Positions 1 through 12,600 are shown, numbered from the stretch's first letter. The stretch is 64,000 nt of DNA from Apostichopus japonicus (GCF_037975245.1 NC_092575.1:22780341-22844340); one strand, 5' to 3'. The notes: generated by a model from the sequence alone, not told the origin. Program-made: numbers and translations.

Positions 1-1275
1 TTTCAAGAAAAGTAGGTAAATATCCCCGTAACATTAAGGTAAGTAAAACACAACTCAAGCCAACCGACTCCTCCGCATGAACAAAACAATCTTTTCCCCA
101 TGATACACGAGGCACAGTCTATACCATACAGACATAGCACGATATCAAGGCACCAATAGCTACAGTATGGCCATCTTTATGAAAGTAAACCTTGTAATTC
201 CATGTTTTAGCCCACTTGGCATGATTAAATAAATGCTAAATATTGTTTCTATGTCCTTGTAGAAAACGTCGACTTCGCAAAATACAATTAGTTGTGTTTT
301 TATTGTTACGGCCGTAACTGACGAAGTGGTTAGGCTATTTACTGTACACTTAACTATGGTAGGATATTAATTTTTCCTTTTTTTTGGAAATTCTAGAAAA
401 TACTTTCTTTTCCTCCCGCTTAACACCAGATGTGGTCTTATGGTTTATTCATAAATGGGTGTACTAGAGCCTTGTTTACATGACATTAGTTGCATTTAGC
501 ACGATATGTCAGTTTCGCGTGAATTTTTCGAAAGTATTTTGCTCGATCTTTCGTAAAATTTGAAAGGTGTCCAACTTACTGTTCGTACTCAATTGGTAAT
601 TTCTCTACTGATTTTTAGAGTTTGTTTCTCTATACAGCCAATGTTGTAAAGGACGGGTTTTTTACGAAGTTCAAAAGGCAGTAAATGAAGTTGATAAACT
701 TTATTTCTTTTCAGCTTTCTTAACTATGGAATACTAGACTAAAACATTTACACATAAAACGGAGAAAGGATAATCGCATTTTTTTCCCAAATTTATTTCA
801 AATTTCTTTCACAAGAAATTATCGTCATTTGTTCAATCCTCAAAAAAATATCGTCTTGAAAAAAAATTATCGCGATAATAATAATTTTCGATATATCGCC
901 CAACCCTAGTGCCAAGGAATGCAAACTCAGATAACTTGTTAGAACGAATAAACAATGAATTTGACTCGACTTTGGAACTTTTGTAACATCTCCACTTATT
1001 TTGGGCACTGATCTCATGAGATTTGCTGCAATAAAAAATACAAAAATAAACAAAAAACCACATGAAATCTTTGAAGATATGTTATCAATTCAAACTGTTT
1101 TTTTTTTTTTACGGCTTGAATATTGAAGTGCATTAATGGAGAAAGTGAGCATCTTTGAAGACTGGAACTTCCCACCTTTTAAACCTTTCTCTCCCCCCCC
1201 CCCCATCTCTCTCTATCGCTCAAACAAGGCGGCTATGCAGTCTATCATTTAAAACTCACGGCTGGAGGAACGTAC
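1..1275. other. SPPL3 intron 8, partial
   Basis: I see no coding exon here on either strand; in particular there is no GxGD- or PAL-encoding sequence. It is AT-rich with T and A runs and a C run near 1193-1204. The stretch around 812-909 resembles a DNA-transposon end and is listed separately. Confidence 0.7.
812..909 (-). mobile_element. Possible hAT-type MITE terminus
   Basis: The sequence ends in CGATATATCGCCCAACCCTAG, preceded by short ATCG/CGAT-rich inverted words. This is close to the terminal sequence of many hAT non-autonomous elements in animals, whose other strand begins with a TAGGGnTGGGCGATAT-like motif. I find no matching opposite end and no target-site duplication in the window, so it is either a fragment or an element with a diverged end. 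Confidence 0.3.
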
Positions 1276-1364
1276 CTTGGAAATATGAGTTTACCGGGTA
1301 GGGAGAGCTTTGGTGCATCTTTGGCTACATTTGGTAGATCCAATCGTTTGGCTAACATTCCGAC
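1276..1364 (-). CDS. SPPL3: SPPL3 coding exon 8 (loop before the GxGD helix)
   Basis: This 89-nt exon encodes residues 239-267 and two bases (AG) of a following Ser/Arg codon. It reads VGMLAKRLDLPNVAKD, then APKLSLPGKLIFP, matching the human loop LDVLSRKLHLGPNVGRD...LSLPGKLVFP, with a one-residue gap. The acceptor is TTTTTCAG and the donor GTACGT. The next coding exon should start with the residues leading to GIGD, holding the second catalytic Asp. No such sequence occurs between here and the left edge, so the 3' part of the gene is outside the window. Confidence 0.94.
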
Positions 1365-3590
1365 CTGAAAAATAGATGAAATATATGAAACAGTTTAAAC
1401 CGGAATGATAGATGGCTCTCCCTATCATTGCTTGTCACATGTGGAAGAGTAAACACCAGCATTTAGGTAGCTAAACTTCTGGCAAGGTGGTAGGGGCACC
1501 GAATGCAAACGGCTGTCGTTGCAGTAGCGTAAATTCAACCCTGATACAGAAACACACGCACAACCAAGCAAACTTGACTGTATAGAATTAATGTCCTTTA
1601 TAATAAAAAAAATTAGTATAAAGTAGTCAGCTGCAATTGATCATAACATAAACCTGTAATTCTGAGGGGCCATCGAGCGGGGATTGAAAGCATCTTGACA
1701 TTTAATAATTAAACTCAATTTTCGAAAGCTTCGTCGACATCCCACGCTAGATTTATTCGACGGTTCACAACTATCTTTACATAAAAAATTTGAATCATGA
1801 AAATGCACAGCAAATTTCCCAGTGAGTGACAGGCCCTCACACTGATGAGCTGGTTGAATAACAACAAGCCGTCCTTCTACTTTCTCTCTTCGGAGATATA
1901 AATGAATATCCGACCGGCTTCGTATGCTATGCATAAAAGCCTTCTCGTATTCCCACTTAACCATGCTTATGGAGGACGCTTTATGCACACATTCCCTGCG
2001 GTTTCAATTCGACTCTATATATATGGACATCATTCTGTCTGGTTCAAGTTGCAAACGGCTCAATTTTTTTTAGAGTTTTGGTGGAGAAATTTGATCTGAT
2101 TCACTGAAAAGAGAACCATGACCAAAAATTTTGGGCGTAAAAAAAAAGAAAAAAGGAGTCAACAGCCCCCCTCGAGCAGGTCTTCTGAGGGTTATTAATA
2201 TTCTAATAATACCTGAACCGAGGGAACAAGCAATGTAGTCAGGACTACAAAATTATAAAGAAGTTAGAAAATATATTTAGAGATGCAAAAACCACTAACA
2301 AAAACTACCAAAATATCACTTTATAGATTTTCTTCTGTTTGGACATAAAAGACATACAGATAAATAGCATCTACAACAGCCAGCATTTTTACGAATGGTA
2401 CATAGTAGGGTTTATAAATTTGGAGGAAAGAAATTCCGAACATGCATTGATCTGTCTTGACCTTTTCAATAAAAATTACAGATCTATTGTTTAATAATTG
2501 TAAACAGCCGAAATGAAATGCCATCTCAGTGAGCAGCTTTAAAATTTTCCAGTTTGCAATTTCCATACAAAAGTCCCTACCTGTACCAAAGTTTGCCAAC
2601 ATTTATATGAAGAAAAGCAAACTTGTTTGTTTGTATTTCATTGAAGTATCTTACAAGTTAGATAGGGTAAATGCTAAAATGGCAATAAACAATGCCTATA
2701 AATTCTATCTTTTAAAATCCTAAGATCCTGCTCATTTCAGTACAGAAATAAATTTAATGGAACAGAAATTTGGTAATGCCATATATTTTTTTGGGTAAAG
2801 CCCAAAAACAAAATGACAACAAAATGACAATTTATTGTTATTCTTTGATATATTGAATAATTATTGCTTGTAGTAAACAGTAAACTGTACCATGCATAGG
2901 TCTTTGTGCAACCCTACAGTTGTCATTTGTACTAGATGGGAGCTTTATGATGGTCAATATTTTCTCTATATACAGGTATTTCAAATTCATACGAAGTAAC
3001 GTTTAAAACAATTTATAAATATATAAACACAAATTCTTTGATAAGTTTTCTTGAATATATTCTTCAGAGCACGGCTTTTTGAGTTACTTTTGATCAAACA
3101 GAAGTTTATGCTATTTGATATTATCCCATGACACCATATGGTGTGTAACTGGGTAGGTTTGGTCCAACTGTCAAGCTGCTTTAAAAACAATGAAATGGCA
3201 ATATTCTCTTTGTTTGCTATTGCTACTATGGAGATTCCAAAACTTACTGGTTTGGATATTTATGAGTGACGAGCTTACCTGTCTCCCCACAACCTTTGCA
3301 CCTCCTTTTACCGTGCCTAGAATGAACTGGTAACCTTTCCCTGGTAGGGGGAAGTGGTCTCATGGGAAGGAAGGGCATTGACCAGAGGAGCCGGTCATAG
3401 AGGGCTCACAGTGTTAAAAGGTTCCCAGTTGATTCTAGGCACGGTAGAAGGAGGTGCTAAGGTTGTGGGGAGACAGGTACGCGAGGAACGAAGTAAATGG
3501 AGCAATTTTTTTTCTCGCTGGGTTGTGATGGATTCGATACTACCAAAGGATCTGATCTGATCTTTTGGGGAGGCTGCGGATCATACTTAC
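1365..3590. other. SPPL3 intron 7
   Basis: This 2.2-kb stretch is non-coding. It holds one foldback-type repeat (3241-3498). An open frame of 115 codons on the minus strand (1641-1988) resembles nothing I know and has no splice context linking it to SPPL3. Nothing else stands out. Confidence 0.75.
3241..3498. mobile_element. Foldback repeat, GTCTCCCC family, copy A
   Basis: The left arm (about 3241-3345) runs AACTTACTGG, then CTTACCTGTCTCCCCACAAC, CACCTCC, ACCGTGCCTAGAAT and TGGTAACC. The right arm (about 3400-3498) is its reverse complement in the same order, ending GACAGGTA and GAACGAAGTAAAT. Arms of roughly 90-100 bp around a short centre make it a long hairpin. Partial copies occur at 15191, 29517, 36049, 39732 and 45531, so this is a dispersed family. 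No coding capacity is seen. Confidence 0.75.
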
Positions 3591-3769
3591 GGGATTATCT
3601 GCTGGTCGGGTGGCTACCCTGACCATTACATTAGCATTAAAAATATAGGTTGAAAAGAAGACCCAGAATACATCGTAGATTAAAAGACCGGTCAGGAGAA
3701 GCGTGGAAACCTTCAAGCTAGGTAATCTAACAAAAGCTATCATCGTAACACAGAGGCCCATCGCTAAAG
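3591..3769 (-). CDS. SPPL3: SPPL3 coding exon 7 (YD catalytic motif)
   Basis: This 179-nt exon completes Ala179 and encodes residues 180-238, ending in phase 0. It is the most conserved stretch. [19 protein letters not shown] is followed by the sixth helix containing [11 protein letters not shown]. The YD at residues 210-211 provides the first of the two catalytic aspartates of GxGD intramembrane proteases. It then runs through [19 protein letters not shown], again matching human. The acceptor is TTTTCAG and the donor GTAAGT. In animals SPPL3 acts in the Golgi and sheds type II membrane proteins, notably glycosyltransferases, so altering N-glycans. That function is transferred by homology. 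Confidence 0.97.
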
Positions 3770-4139
3770 CTGAAAACAACGGATAGAGAGAATAGATTTA
3801 ATCAGACATTGTCTCATGTTATTGTTTCCTATGATTGTAACATGGCGTTGCTTGTAGAAATAGTTTGGTATAAATCTTGTTGTACTGATTGTTTTATATT
3901 GAAATTTATTTTCTATTTATGTTTTGATAGTCTTATTGTTGCTAATTTTTCGGCTGTAATAGTTTAGTATTTTAGTTTTATTGTATGCTGTCATATTTTA
4001 TTGCTCTTGTCTTTAATTTCTGAATTTGATTGTTTTAATAATTATTGTAAAGTTATTTATTTCTGTAATTCTTAGGATGCAATATTTGTAGATTGTATTA
4101 TTTTTAAGCTGTAATATTTTTAAGTTGTATTACTGTATT

Positions 4140-4222
4140 TTATGCATTTCTGTGAAGCCGCTTTGAGATCATTCTTTTGATGTATAGCGCTATATAAGAA
4201 TAAATTATTATTATTATTATTA
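4140..4222 (+). repeat. SINE/LINE 3' tail
   Basis: The sequence includes GCCGCTTTGAGATC, TATAGCGCTATATAAG and then a run of ATT triplets. The pair CGCTTTGAG ... AGCGCTATATAA plus ATT repeats is the same kind of tail seen, on the other strand, at the end of the SINE at 21929-22237. It is probably the 3' end of a retroposed element whose 5' part (somewhere after 3800) I cannot delimit. Confidence 0.5.
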
Positions 4223-4805
4223 CTATTAGCCGGTTTCTCAACATTTTAACACTCGTTATATGGGACTGTTTATAATCACCGAGAACAAACAAATAAACAG
4301 ACAAACAATAGACAAAAATTGAAGATGGAAAAGAAACGATCTCTTGGCGGTAACATTGCATCAATCACACATCGGACAGAGCCGTTGCCTTTAACGTGAC
4401 TTTTTCTTTTACCTTTCTTTTTTTCCCATTACATCTTTATTTATCTAGAGTAACTGTCCATCTTTTTGTTGATAATAAAACAAAGTCTTTTACAACTTGT
4501 ATGAAGACAGAAGTTACTGACAAACAAGAGAATATACAAAATGAAAAAATTAGTGACTGTAAAAAACCAACAAGAAGTTTATGCTGATTACAAATTGCCC
4601 ATTTAAAATATTAGACCTTGTGTTAAGTACACAAGGAAATTGCATCTTCCACTTGCAGAAAAATTTCATCTTCTGCAACAATTCATTACAAATTCAAGCC
4701 TCTCCCTTCATGTTTTTTAAGAGGAAAAAAACAGTGAGGGGGGTAAATTCAATATGTTAATTTTATGGATTATGATGTGACATGACTTTTAAAGTGTTTT
4801 CAATT

Positions 4806-4872
4806 TTTTTGGGGGGGAGGGAGGAGAGAAGAGGGGGTGGGAGGGTAAGAAGTAGGGGAGAGAGGAGGGGAA
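4806..4872 (+). repeat. G-rich tract
   Basis: A purine-rich run of GGGGGGG, GGGAGG and GAGAGGAGGGG blocks lies in intron 6. Several G-runs of three or more bases lie close enough together for a G-quadruplex on the plus strand. It is simple sequence without other sign of function. Confidence 0.5.
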
Positions 4873-5539
4873 TCTGCCATGGATGTTCACTTAAGTAATA
4901 AATAATGACAAAGCATACCATACACAAAGTACTTTAAACTTCGTTCAAAGTTCCTATCAAAACTGGTAGCCTCATTCAGAAACATTCTCCCCACCAAACT
5001 CAAACTTGAAATTTAAACTTGAATTTGATGAACATCTGCTTCTGTTTTTAAAACTCATACGTTTTTAAGGATTTTCATCGACAGAAAACTCTCTACAAAT
5101 ATTTATTGTGTATCTGTTCTTAAAATTATCACAAATAGTTTGTTTTGCCAATGGAAACTCTACGACTGACGCTGTCCATTGTTTTATCCCCCCCAAACTC
5201 CAGCTGTTGCTTGAATGTATAAATTAGGGAGTCCACACGAACTGAACGTCCTGTATTCTGTTCAAACATTTAAATTGCTCTTATTGATCCCTGTATATGA
5301 GCAGTTTTCCAAACTCCGTCAGCTGTTGAGGCAAAATTGTCCAACAATGCTTTTTTTCACGATACAAACAAAAAACAGAACTGCAAGCCTAATTTTACAT
5401 TAATTAATGTAATATATTTACTGGGCTCTATCAGTATATTGATGGAACATGTTTAAAGATTTAAATAATTACCAACAACCAAATGGCAGTGCAGTTTGCT
5501 AGGTTTTTTGGGGGTTTTGAAGAGCAAAGAAATTGATTG

Positions 5540-5620
5540 CTAGAATGAGATTGTAACCAGTGACTTGTGGGTTAATACAAGCCCATCACTCTACCAAATG
5601 AGCTACTGTATCCAAACCCT
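5540..5620 (-). repeat. Degenerate tRNA-like sequence, probable SINE head
   Basis: Read on the minus strand, TAGCTCATTTGGTAGAG (5590-5605) resembles a tRNA A box and D arm. It is followed by TGGG...CCCA, which could form an anticodon stem, and then GGTTACAATCTC (5547-5558), a damaged B box. The spacing of about 35 bases between the boxes is right for a tRNA. The B box has lost GGTTCGA and I see no sound acceptor stem, so this is a relic of a tRNA-derived element rather than a working tRNA gene. Confidence 0.4.
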
Positions 5621-7598
5621 TAGTTGGTGGCGATCTCTATATAGCCGTTTCTCTGCAAGGGGGGGGGGTGCCAGTTACAATCCACCATACTGCACCTTGT
5701 ATCCTGTGTAACCAGGGATCACGCCCCAGTTTCATTCGATACAACCCACAAAGTGTCTCAAGAAACAAATTCAAGAGAAATTCAGCTTTTCTAGTCTTTT
5801 TTTTATCAGATCTTACATAACTATAGACTAACTGGTTTCTTTTCTGTATTACTGTACTTCTTCCCTCACTGTTTCTCCCCTTGTGAGAAATTGTCAAAAA
5901 ATGACAGACTAAAACCTTTTACATTTTGCTATCACTTCACATTAAGAAACATATTGAAAAGCCTATATTTGGCTTGACAGGAAGTTTGGTTGATAAAATC
6001 TGTTGTTTTGCTTGCAATTTGTTCTACATGAGAACACTCGTTTTTAAATTGTCACTAGGGATTAAACATACAGTAGATATTTCTATGTTGCTATATTGTT
6101 ACGAAGCGCTCTCTTTCAAACTGATTGAAAAAAAGCTACCACTGCAGGCCTGCAGCCCCGCCGGCCCCACCCCCTCCCCAAAGGTGTAAACCTGGAGATA
6201 AATTTCCAAAAAACAAAAACCCTTTGAGATTTGTGCTGGAAACCTGGAGTTCTTAAAAAGTAAAAAAAGGGGAAATTTTTTTTCGATATTCTAACAAGTT
6301 ATTTTTATTCAGCCTCTTAGTATCTTTCTTTCAAAGTTTTGTATTCCATTTGCTTTACATTGTTTTCTCACTGGTTTAAGATTGGTTTTTTTTTTTTCAT
6401 TTTGTGAGATTTGAAGATCCCACCGTGAGACTATGACACATGAAAACCATGATAGTTGTCTGGTTGTGATACCCCATGGCAGAATAGTTCTTTGGTAACC
6501 TTACTGTGTGCATGAGTATGAACAGAGTAGATAGTGATCGGAGAGTCAACCAGCATTCTTGATATTTTTGAAGCAAAGTCTGCCGTAGTAAATATAGACG
6601 ATACCGGCATCAGTCTGGAGTATGAAATCTCCCTCGTTAGATAACAACAAAGATTATATACTGATAATGAGCTGTACTCAACAAACATAGGTTAGAGATA
6701 ATATATGCAATGCTGTGTATTCAGTGTAGTCTGTACTGTATGTATGGGAATGTATTAAGTATATTAAGTATAAACACAATCATAGTATGGTAACTAATTA
6801 TCATAAAGAAGCCAACTTTGTGTACCAACTTCCCCCCCCCACCACCTCCCCCCCCTAAAAAAAAGCAAAACCAAAAGCTATAACGTCGTAATTGAGTAAA
6901 ACTGGAATCAAAGTTCAGACCTAGTTAATGTTTTCCAGGGTTTTGCTGTCTCATGGTAAAATAAATTTGGTGATTGGTGATGGATTTGATAATAATGCTC
7001 ACAAATATATTACTGTTGATGATAGCATGAATGACCATACGTTTCACTGCATTACTACTGAACACAGCTCTGCCTCTATACTAATCCAGGGCTTATTAGT
7101 ATTATCAAGGGTTCCCCCCGCTGTGTGGCAAAACTTTCTTGTTCGGAAAACTTTTAGTCGGCCCTTGAAATTGTCCTTTTACTAATATTGCTGTTAACAT
7201 GTTCAAAAGTGTTTAAAGTTAAAGTACATTGAATGAATAACCTTTGAATTCTACAGAAATGATTGGGTCAATGTAGATCTGAGAACAAAGTATGAAGTTA
7301 ATTGAATATTCATGTTTGAGTTATTGTGTTTCAAATGGGTTTTTTTTTAATATAATTTGACCGCTGTTGACCACAAATCTTTGACCTCTAAATAAAGAAC
7401 TTTAAGAAGTTTGTACTCAATAAGTTAAAATTGGATCCACATAGCATGGTAGAAGTTATTCCTAATACTTCTCTTTGAGTCATCATTTTTAAATAGATGT
7501 CAGACTATGAAATCTTACATCCCCCAAAAAGGGGGGTGGGAGGGGCAGTAGGGACTAACATAGCTCTAGGCCAATAATCCTTGGAACAACACACTTAC

Positions 7599-7711
7599 CA
7601 TCCATGAGGAGCCAATGGCCAGTCATCACCCACATAAACACGAGCATGACGGACAAACAGAAGGACAAAATTTCTGCTGAGGTAAAACGCCCACAGATGC
7701 CAAAGGAAATT
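7599..7711 (-). CDS. SPPL3: SPPL3 coding exon 6 (fourth membrane segment)
   Basis: This 113-nt exon completes Lys141, encodes residues 142-178 and ends on the first base of Ala179. It begins [17 protein letters not shown], matching ISFGCCGRFTAAELLSF of human SPPL3. It continues through a hydrophobic helix ([13 protein letters not shown]) to HWLLMD, the conserved entry into the fifth helix. The acceptor is TATTACAG and the donor GTAAGT. A 16.6-kb intron separates it from exon 5, the longest fully contained intron in the gene. Confidence 0.96.
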
Positions 7712-8103
7712 CTGTAATACACAGAACAAGAAAAAAAAGAGAGAAAAATATAAGGTTAGTTGAATCATGAGATTATATTAAAGAGGCTCTCTTGAGATGA
7801 GTGTATCCAAAATATCACAAAATTCAAGACGATAATAAAATAAGTGAATATAATCCTGCACAACATATAATGTAAACAACTCCTTTATAAGGTAACCTAG
7901 AGTCATTGATGCATTTTTTTAATTCACACAAAACAGAGAAGTAGACTAAACAATTAATAATATGAGATCTTTAGTTCACACTCAATAAGGAAGCAATGTT
8001 TTCATTTTCATTTTTGACAGCTGTGATCAATTTCAAAGTAAAAAAAAACAAACATATCACAACTGTACATATACAAGGAAGCTTGAGGAAGGAAAGGGAA
8101 GCA

Positions 8104-9092
8104 GGTCACTTCGCCCAACAACCATTTCGCCCAACTGCCATTTCGCCCAACCTTACCATTTCGCACAACCAGCCTGGTCATTTCGCCCAACCAGCCTGGT
8201 CATTTCGCCCAACCAGCCTGGTCATTTCGCCCAACCTGCCTGGTCATTTCGCCCAACCTTGATTAAATATGATACTTTAGTAAGGAAACGTTCAGGAATT
8301 GTTAACGTTACGGGATACGAACCGAATATTAAGGAAACTTGAAGTCGTGGTTAAATTGATTACATGTGTGATTACATATGTGGTTACATTGATACAGTGG
8401 TTACATCGATTAAATATAGTACTTCAATATTACGGACGGGTTTTATATTTTAATTTTTTTCAATTTAATAAGGAAACGTTCAGGAATTGTTAGTCAGTAG
8501 GATTGATCAGTGTTTTAGGGGTTAGGTTTGATAGGTTTTTATGGAGACCGATTCCCCTTTGTTTGTATAACATTAAATTAACACTATGTAGAACTAGATA
8601 AACAATACCCTTGATTAATGCCTGGCGGACTTGATAAACGCTTGACTGAAGTCATCAAGCATAGCAATAGCTGTGGATTAATAAACCAAATTGAACTAGT
8701 GAAATAGAATAGGTGATATTATTCCACACCGATTCCCCTTTGTTTGTGTCATAAAATAACTTCCATTGTATGCGTAACCGCCTAAAGTAGTGTAATCCTC
8801 CCATTATACCCGAAATAACTGCTTAGACTCCGATCGATATCGAGCGGACCTCACTTTATTTACCTACCACGAAGTAACATAACCCAAAATAAATCAAATT
8901 GAACTAGTGAAATAAAAAAAGTAATATTATTCTGACTGAATATTAGTAAAAAAAAGGTTGGGCGAAATGACCATGCTGGTTGGGCGAAATGACCATGCTG
9001 GTTGGGCGAAATGACCAGGCTGGTTGGGCGAAATGACCAGGCTGGTTGGGCGAAATGGCAGTTGGGCGAAATGGTTGTTGGGCGAAGTGACC
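8104..9092. mobile_element. Inverted-repeat element with 22-bp subrepeat arms
   Basis: The first 49 bases (GGTCACTTCGCCCAAC...) are a perfect reverse complement of the last 49 (...GTTGGGCGAAGTGACC). Inside each end lie about four tandem copies of a 22-bp unit of the form CATTTCGCCCAACCAGCCTG GT, in opposite orientation at the two ends. The arms are therefore about 150 and 135 bp. The ~700-bp centre holds its own repeats: AAGGAAACGTTCAGGAATTG twice (8281 and 8470), CCGATTCCCCTTTGTTTG twice (8549 and 8729) and AAATTGAACTAGTGAAAT twice. No transposase frame and no clear target-site duplication were seen. Long ends made of tandem subrepeats recall foldback elements. Confidence 0.8.
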
Positions 9093-10854
9093 AGAAAGCG
9101 AAGGAAAGTACTGTTGACTCAACCGCCAAAAAAATTACATTAATGTAAAATAGATAATTTTCCATTTTTGCACTCTTAGTGGTGTACGTCTCTGTCTTCA
9201 CATACTCGTTACAGGGTGCACTGGAGTTTAATAAATTTCTCATCCGTTTTTCCAAAGAACTAATGGAGAGATTTTCAATTTTAAAGACTGAAAAACAAAA
9301 CACAACTATTTTCATTTACATTTAATTGAGCAGCTGTGACAAATTGCCATAGTAATTGGCCAATGAACAGTTAGATTATAAGCTTATTACAACTATATAA
9401 AGATACAGTACTGCTTCAGGACTTGGATTTCAAGAAATATTCAACCTGTTATATAAGGTAAAAACTTGAGTTGAACCTGTAGCGCTCATCAGTTCTGATC
9501 ATTAAATAAATTGCTGACTTTGACAGCACGCAAGGATGGGCTGTGGATTTCAGTCCCAAAATATCCTTAAAGCAGTGTCATAAAGTTAGTGGTTATTGAA
9601 GGAAAATAATAACTGAGAATTGTTGGGTAAGGTGGCCATGGCCCAATACTGCAGTGATATTCACACCGGCATGGGGCCACCACATGTGACAACATTTAAC
9701 ATGACTGATCGTTGCTTTGACGCCTGACCTCATCTCAGACATCCCCCACCCCACCCCCCTCAAGCTCACATCTGTATATCTCAGGGTCTCTATATACTAA
9801 TTGTGATAGGAAGTGTGTCCAAATTGTGCTGGTCGACGCTATATCTGCAGGCGATGATCACGTTCACCGAAAACTACCATTTAAGGTGAGGAACTGGTTA
9901 GACAAACTGTGGGTCAGATACAGGTTTTAACTCTCTTGTTATGTTAGATCTGATCATCAAAATATTAGAAAAGCTGAAATTCTCTTGAATTGATATTATG
10001 AGTAGCATTCTTTGAGATTTTTGCACATTTTTTATTTTTATCCCCCAAAACACCCTGATCATACTAAGTCTGTATGGGTACTGTATGTGAACAAAGCTGT
10101 GTCATATGTGACCGTCAGCATCTGGCAAATTTATGCAAATTAATACACATCATGGATTTACCGACTATGAAACAGATTTAATACTGTAAGCAATCTGGAA
10201 GCTTATTGAAACCAGCAGAGGGGTAGAATTGTTTACCTTCCAGCTAGGAGGCATTTAACGAAGCAGAAAGACAATGAAAAGAACAAACTTGATTCCTGGT
10301 CAGGGCTGAAAGGATATACAACCGTACTTATTTCCTTAATATATTCACTTTGTTTATGGTAAGGAATTTGGTTGTACATATACACTTTTAACTCCCTTCC
10401 CACTGATGTAGACTTATACAATCATAAAAACCTTCTTTTAAAGATAGCAGACAGTATCAGATTGAAAAGGGTTTTTGCATTTGATTTTGATACACTGAGC
10501 TGTGCTGTAGGTCAAAGGTCGACCTTTTATCATGGACAAGAGCATGTAAGAGCCCTGCTTAATCCTTAACCTCACTTTTGTTAATTTTCAAATCTGTCAC
10601 CAAGTGCCCCAGTTTTATTGTTTTATGCTCCTCCTGTAAATTTATAGACTCCAAACATGCTGGTAGAGTCCTTAACTTACCCATTATCCTCCCAAAATAC
10701 TCTTTCTTTTAGCTAAACATACCCCTTCAGAAATAACAAAAGTGAAAGTGGTAAGTTGATCTGTTCCCCTTTTGTGTTAAAGATTCAAGCAGGTAAGTAG
10801 CCATCGCACATTATACAAACTGTGCTCATTTAAATATGTATGGCTCAGTTATAA

Positions 10855-11106
10855 AACTTGTGTGATGTGAATGATATAATATGTACAGTACAGTGCCCAA
10901 AAGCTGTACATCTCAATAGAAAGTTGAATTATAGAAGCATATATAGTTAATCAATCAATAAACAGTCTGAACAAATTACACATATTATGTGATGTGAATG
11001 ATCTAATATGCTCAGTGCCCAAAAGCAGTACTGTACATCTCAACAGAAAGATGAATATAGAAGCATATATAGTTAATCTATCAACAAACAGTCAGAATAT
11101 ATCACA
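10855..11106. repeat. Two-copy tandem duplication (~125 bp)
   Basis: The block beginning TGTGATGTGAATGAT at about 10860 recurs at about 10988. Both copies include GTGCCCAAAAGC, TGTACATCTCAA, AGAAGCATATATAGTTAATC and AAACAGTC. The copies differ by small substitutions and indels, so the duplication is not very recent. Confidence 0.8.
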
Positions 11107-12332
11107 CCATACAATCTGTATGAGCGCACTAAATGAATCATTCCAATCAATATAATTTCAAAGGGAAACCAAAGGTAAAACTTATACGTATCGGGTTGTG
11201 CGGGTTACAAGCATACAGAAATGTTTTTCAATATATACTAAGTACTACTGTAGCGTGTCCTGAGATATATCATGGCGCAAAAGTAAAAAAACCCATCACA
11301 AGAGAAAGAACCTTCATGTATAGTCCGAATCTGAATTCATTTCCAACTTCTATATCAAAATTATTTTAGCTTGCTTACGTTTAGCGGATCTACATACAGT
11401 AGATGCAATAATAAGCCAACCCTTAAATATCGCCTTAGAAAATTCACACATTTTTTATACTGTGTTGAGGTTTTAGAAAAACATTGATTCATGGCCAGAA
11501 TCAAGTGTTGCCGGTACCGAAACATTGAGTTTGCATTGGCAACAAAACAAGAATGGTATAACCAGACATTCATAGCCCCTCAATTTCAGTGAAAACTGGA
11601 AGCAGCTGGTACTGTCTGTAATCTAACATCAATGCAAATGTATTTATGCTTAAATTACCAGTTAAGGCAATTCTTGCAGGAATTGCTGTATTTTAGAGAC
11701 TATATGAATGCCTGCATCAAGTCTGTGGCTACAAACATCATCGAGATGACTACCCAGATGGGCTGAACGTTCCACTTCACGAGAACAAACACTGTAAAAT
11801 TATAACCTACTTGTAATACGATATGGTTCAATGCTTGTACCAGTTACTTGTACTTGCATGCAAAAATCAGGGTGAAAAATGCATAAGACCAAAACAAAGA
11901 ATGCAATCTAGGCAACGGTTTTACAACTTCCAACCAGAATTTAAAATTTGGGTACAAAACTTCTCTAGGTAAATTAAACACTGTCCAATGAAGAGGGGAT
12001 GGGGATGATAAGACAAGGAGAGAGGAGGGGGGGTACCCAGTTCTTTTCTCCTCCAGAATCTCTGGTCCTTCCAATCCCAAAAACCCACCTACTGTACACA
12101 TCAGATATATATTTTTCAGCTACCTAATAACCATTTTGCTGTGATACTGGCTATTTCCTATCCAACACCCTACTACTGTACCAACCTCTCACAACATAAA
12201 CATGTATTTGCAGAATACTTCATGGCAAGAATCACCCAGAACGATGCTTCTGGTTTGTGTTTATCCTCTTTTAAATCTCTCCACTAATGTTCCTAACCAG
12301 ACTATCCATGTTGAAAAGTTTTTCTGTTATTC

Positions 12333-12337
12333 ATGTA

Positions 12338-12413
<76 letters not shown>

Positions 12414-12529
12414 CATATGTACATATATATATGTATATGTATATATGTACATACATGTATATATATGAATATATGTATGTGTATGTGTATATGTATATGT
12501 TTATGTATATGTGTATATATTGATATATT

Positions 12530-12600
<71 letters not shown>
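12333..12600. repeat. TA-rich microsatellite
   Basis: About 270 bp of TA dinucleotides are interrupted by GTATATG and GTACATATG words, ending in an uninterrupted TA run of about 50 bp (12544-12597). The long open frames here are artefacts of the dinucleotide repeat. Such tracts can form cruciforms and vary in length. Confidence 0.95.

Larger units (their letters stand above)
3770..7598. other. SPPL3 intron 6
   Basis: This 3.8-kb stretch is non-coding. It contains a SINE/LINE-like 3' tail near 4140-4225, a G-rich tract at about 4807-4870 and a tRNA-like relic at 5540-5620. C-rich and G-rich runs occur near 6830 and 7530. No exon-like conserved protein segment was found. Confidence 0.75.

Noticed and set aside
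1641-1988. 115-codon minus-strand frame in the SPPL3 transcription direction
   Set aside because: It has no similarity to SPPL3 and its insertion between exons 7 and 8 would break a loop that is collinear with human.
8860-9315. 151-codon minus-strand frame with repeated SFRPTSLVISPN motifs
   Set aside because: The repeats are the 22-bp subrepeats of the inverted-repeat element read in one frame; no protein family is recognisable.
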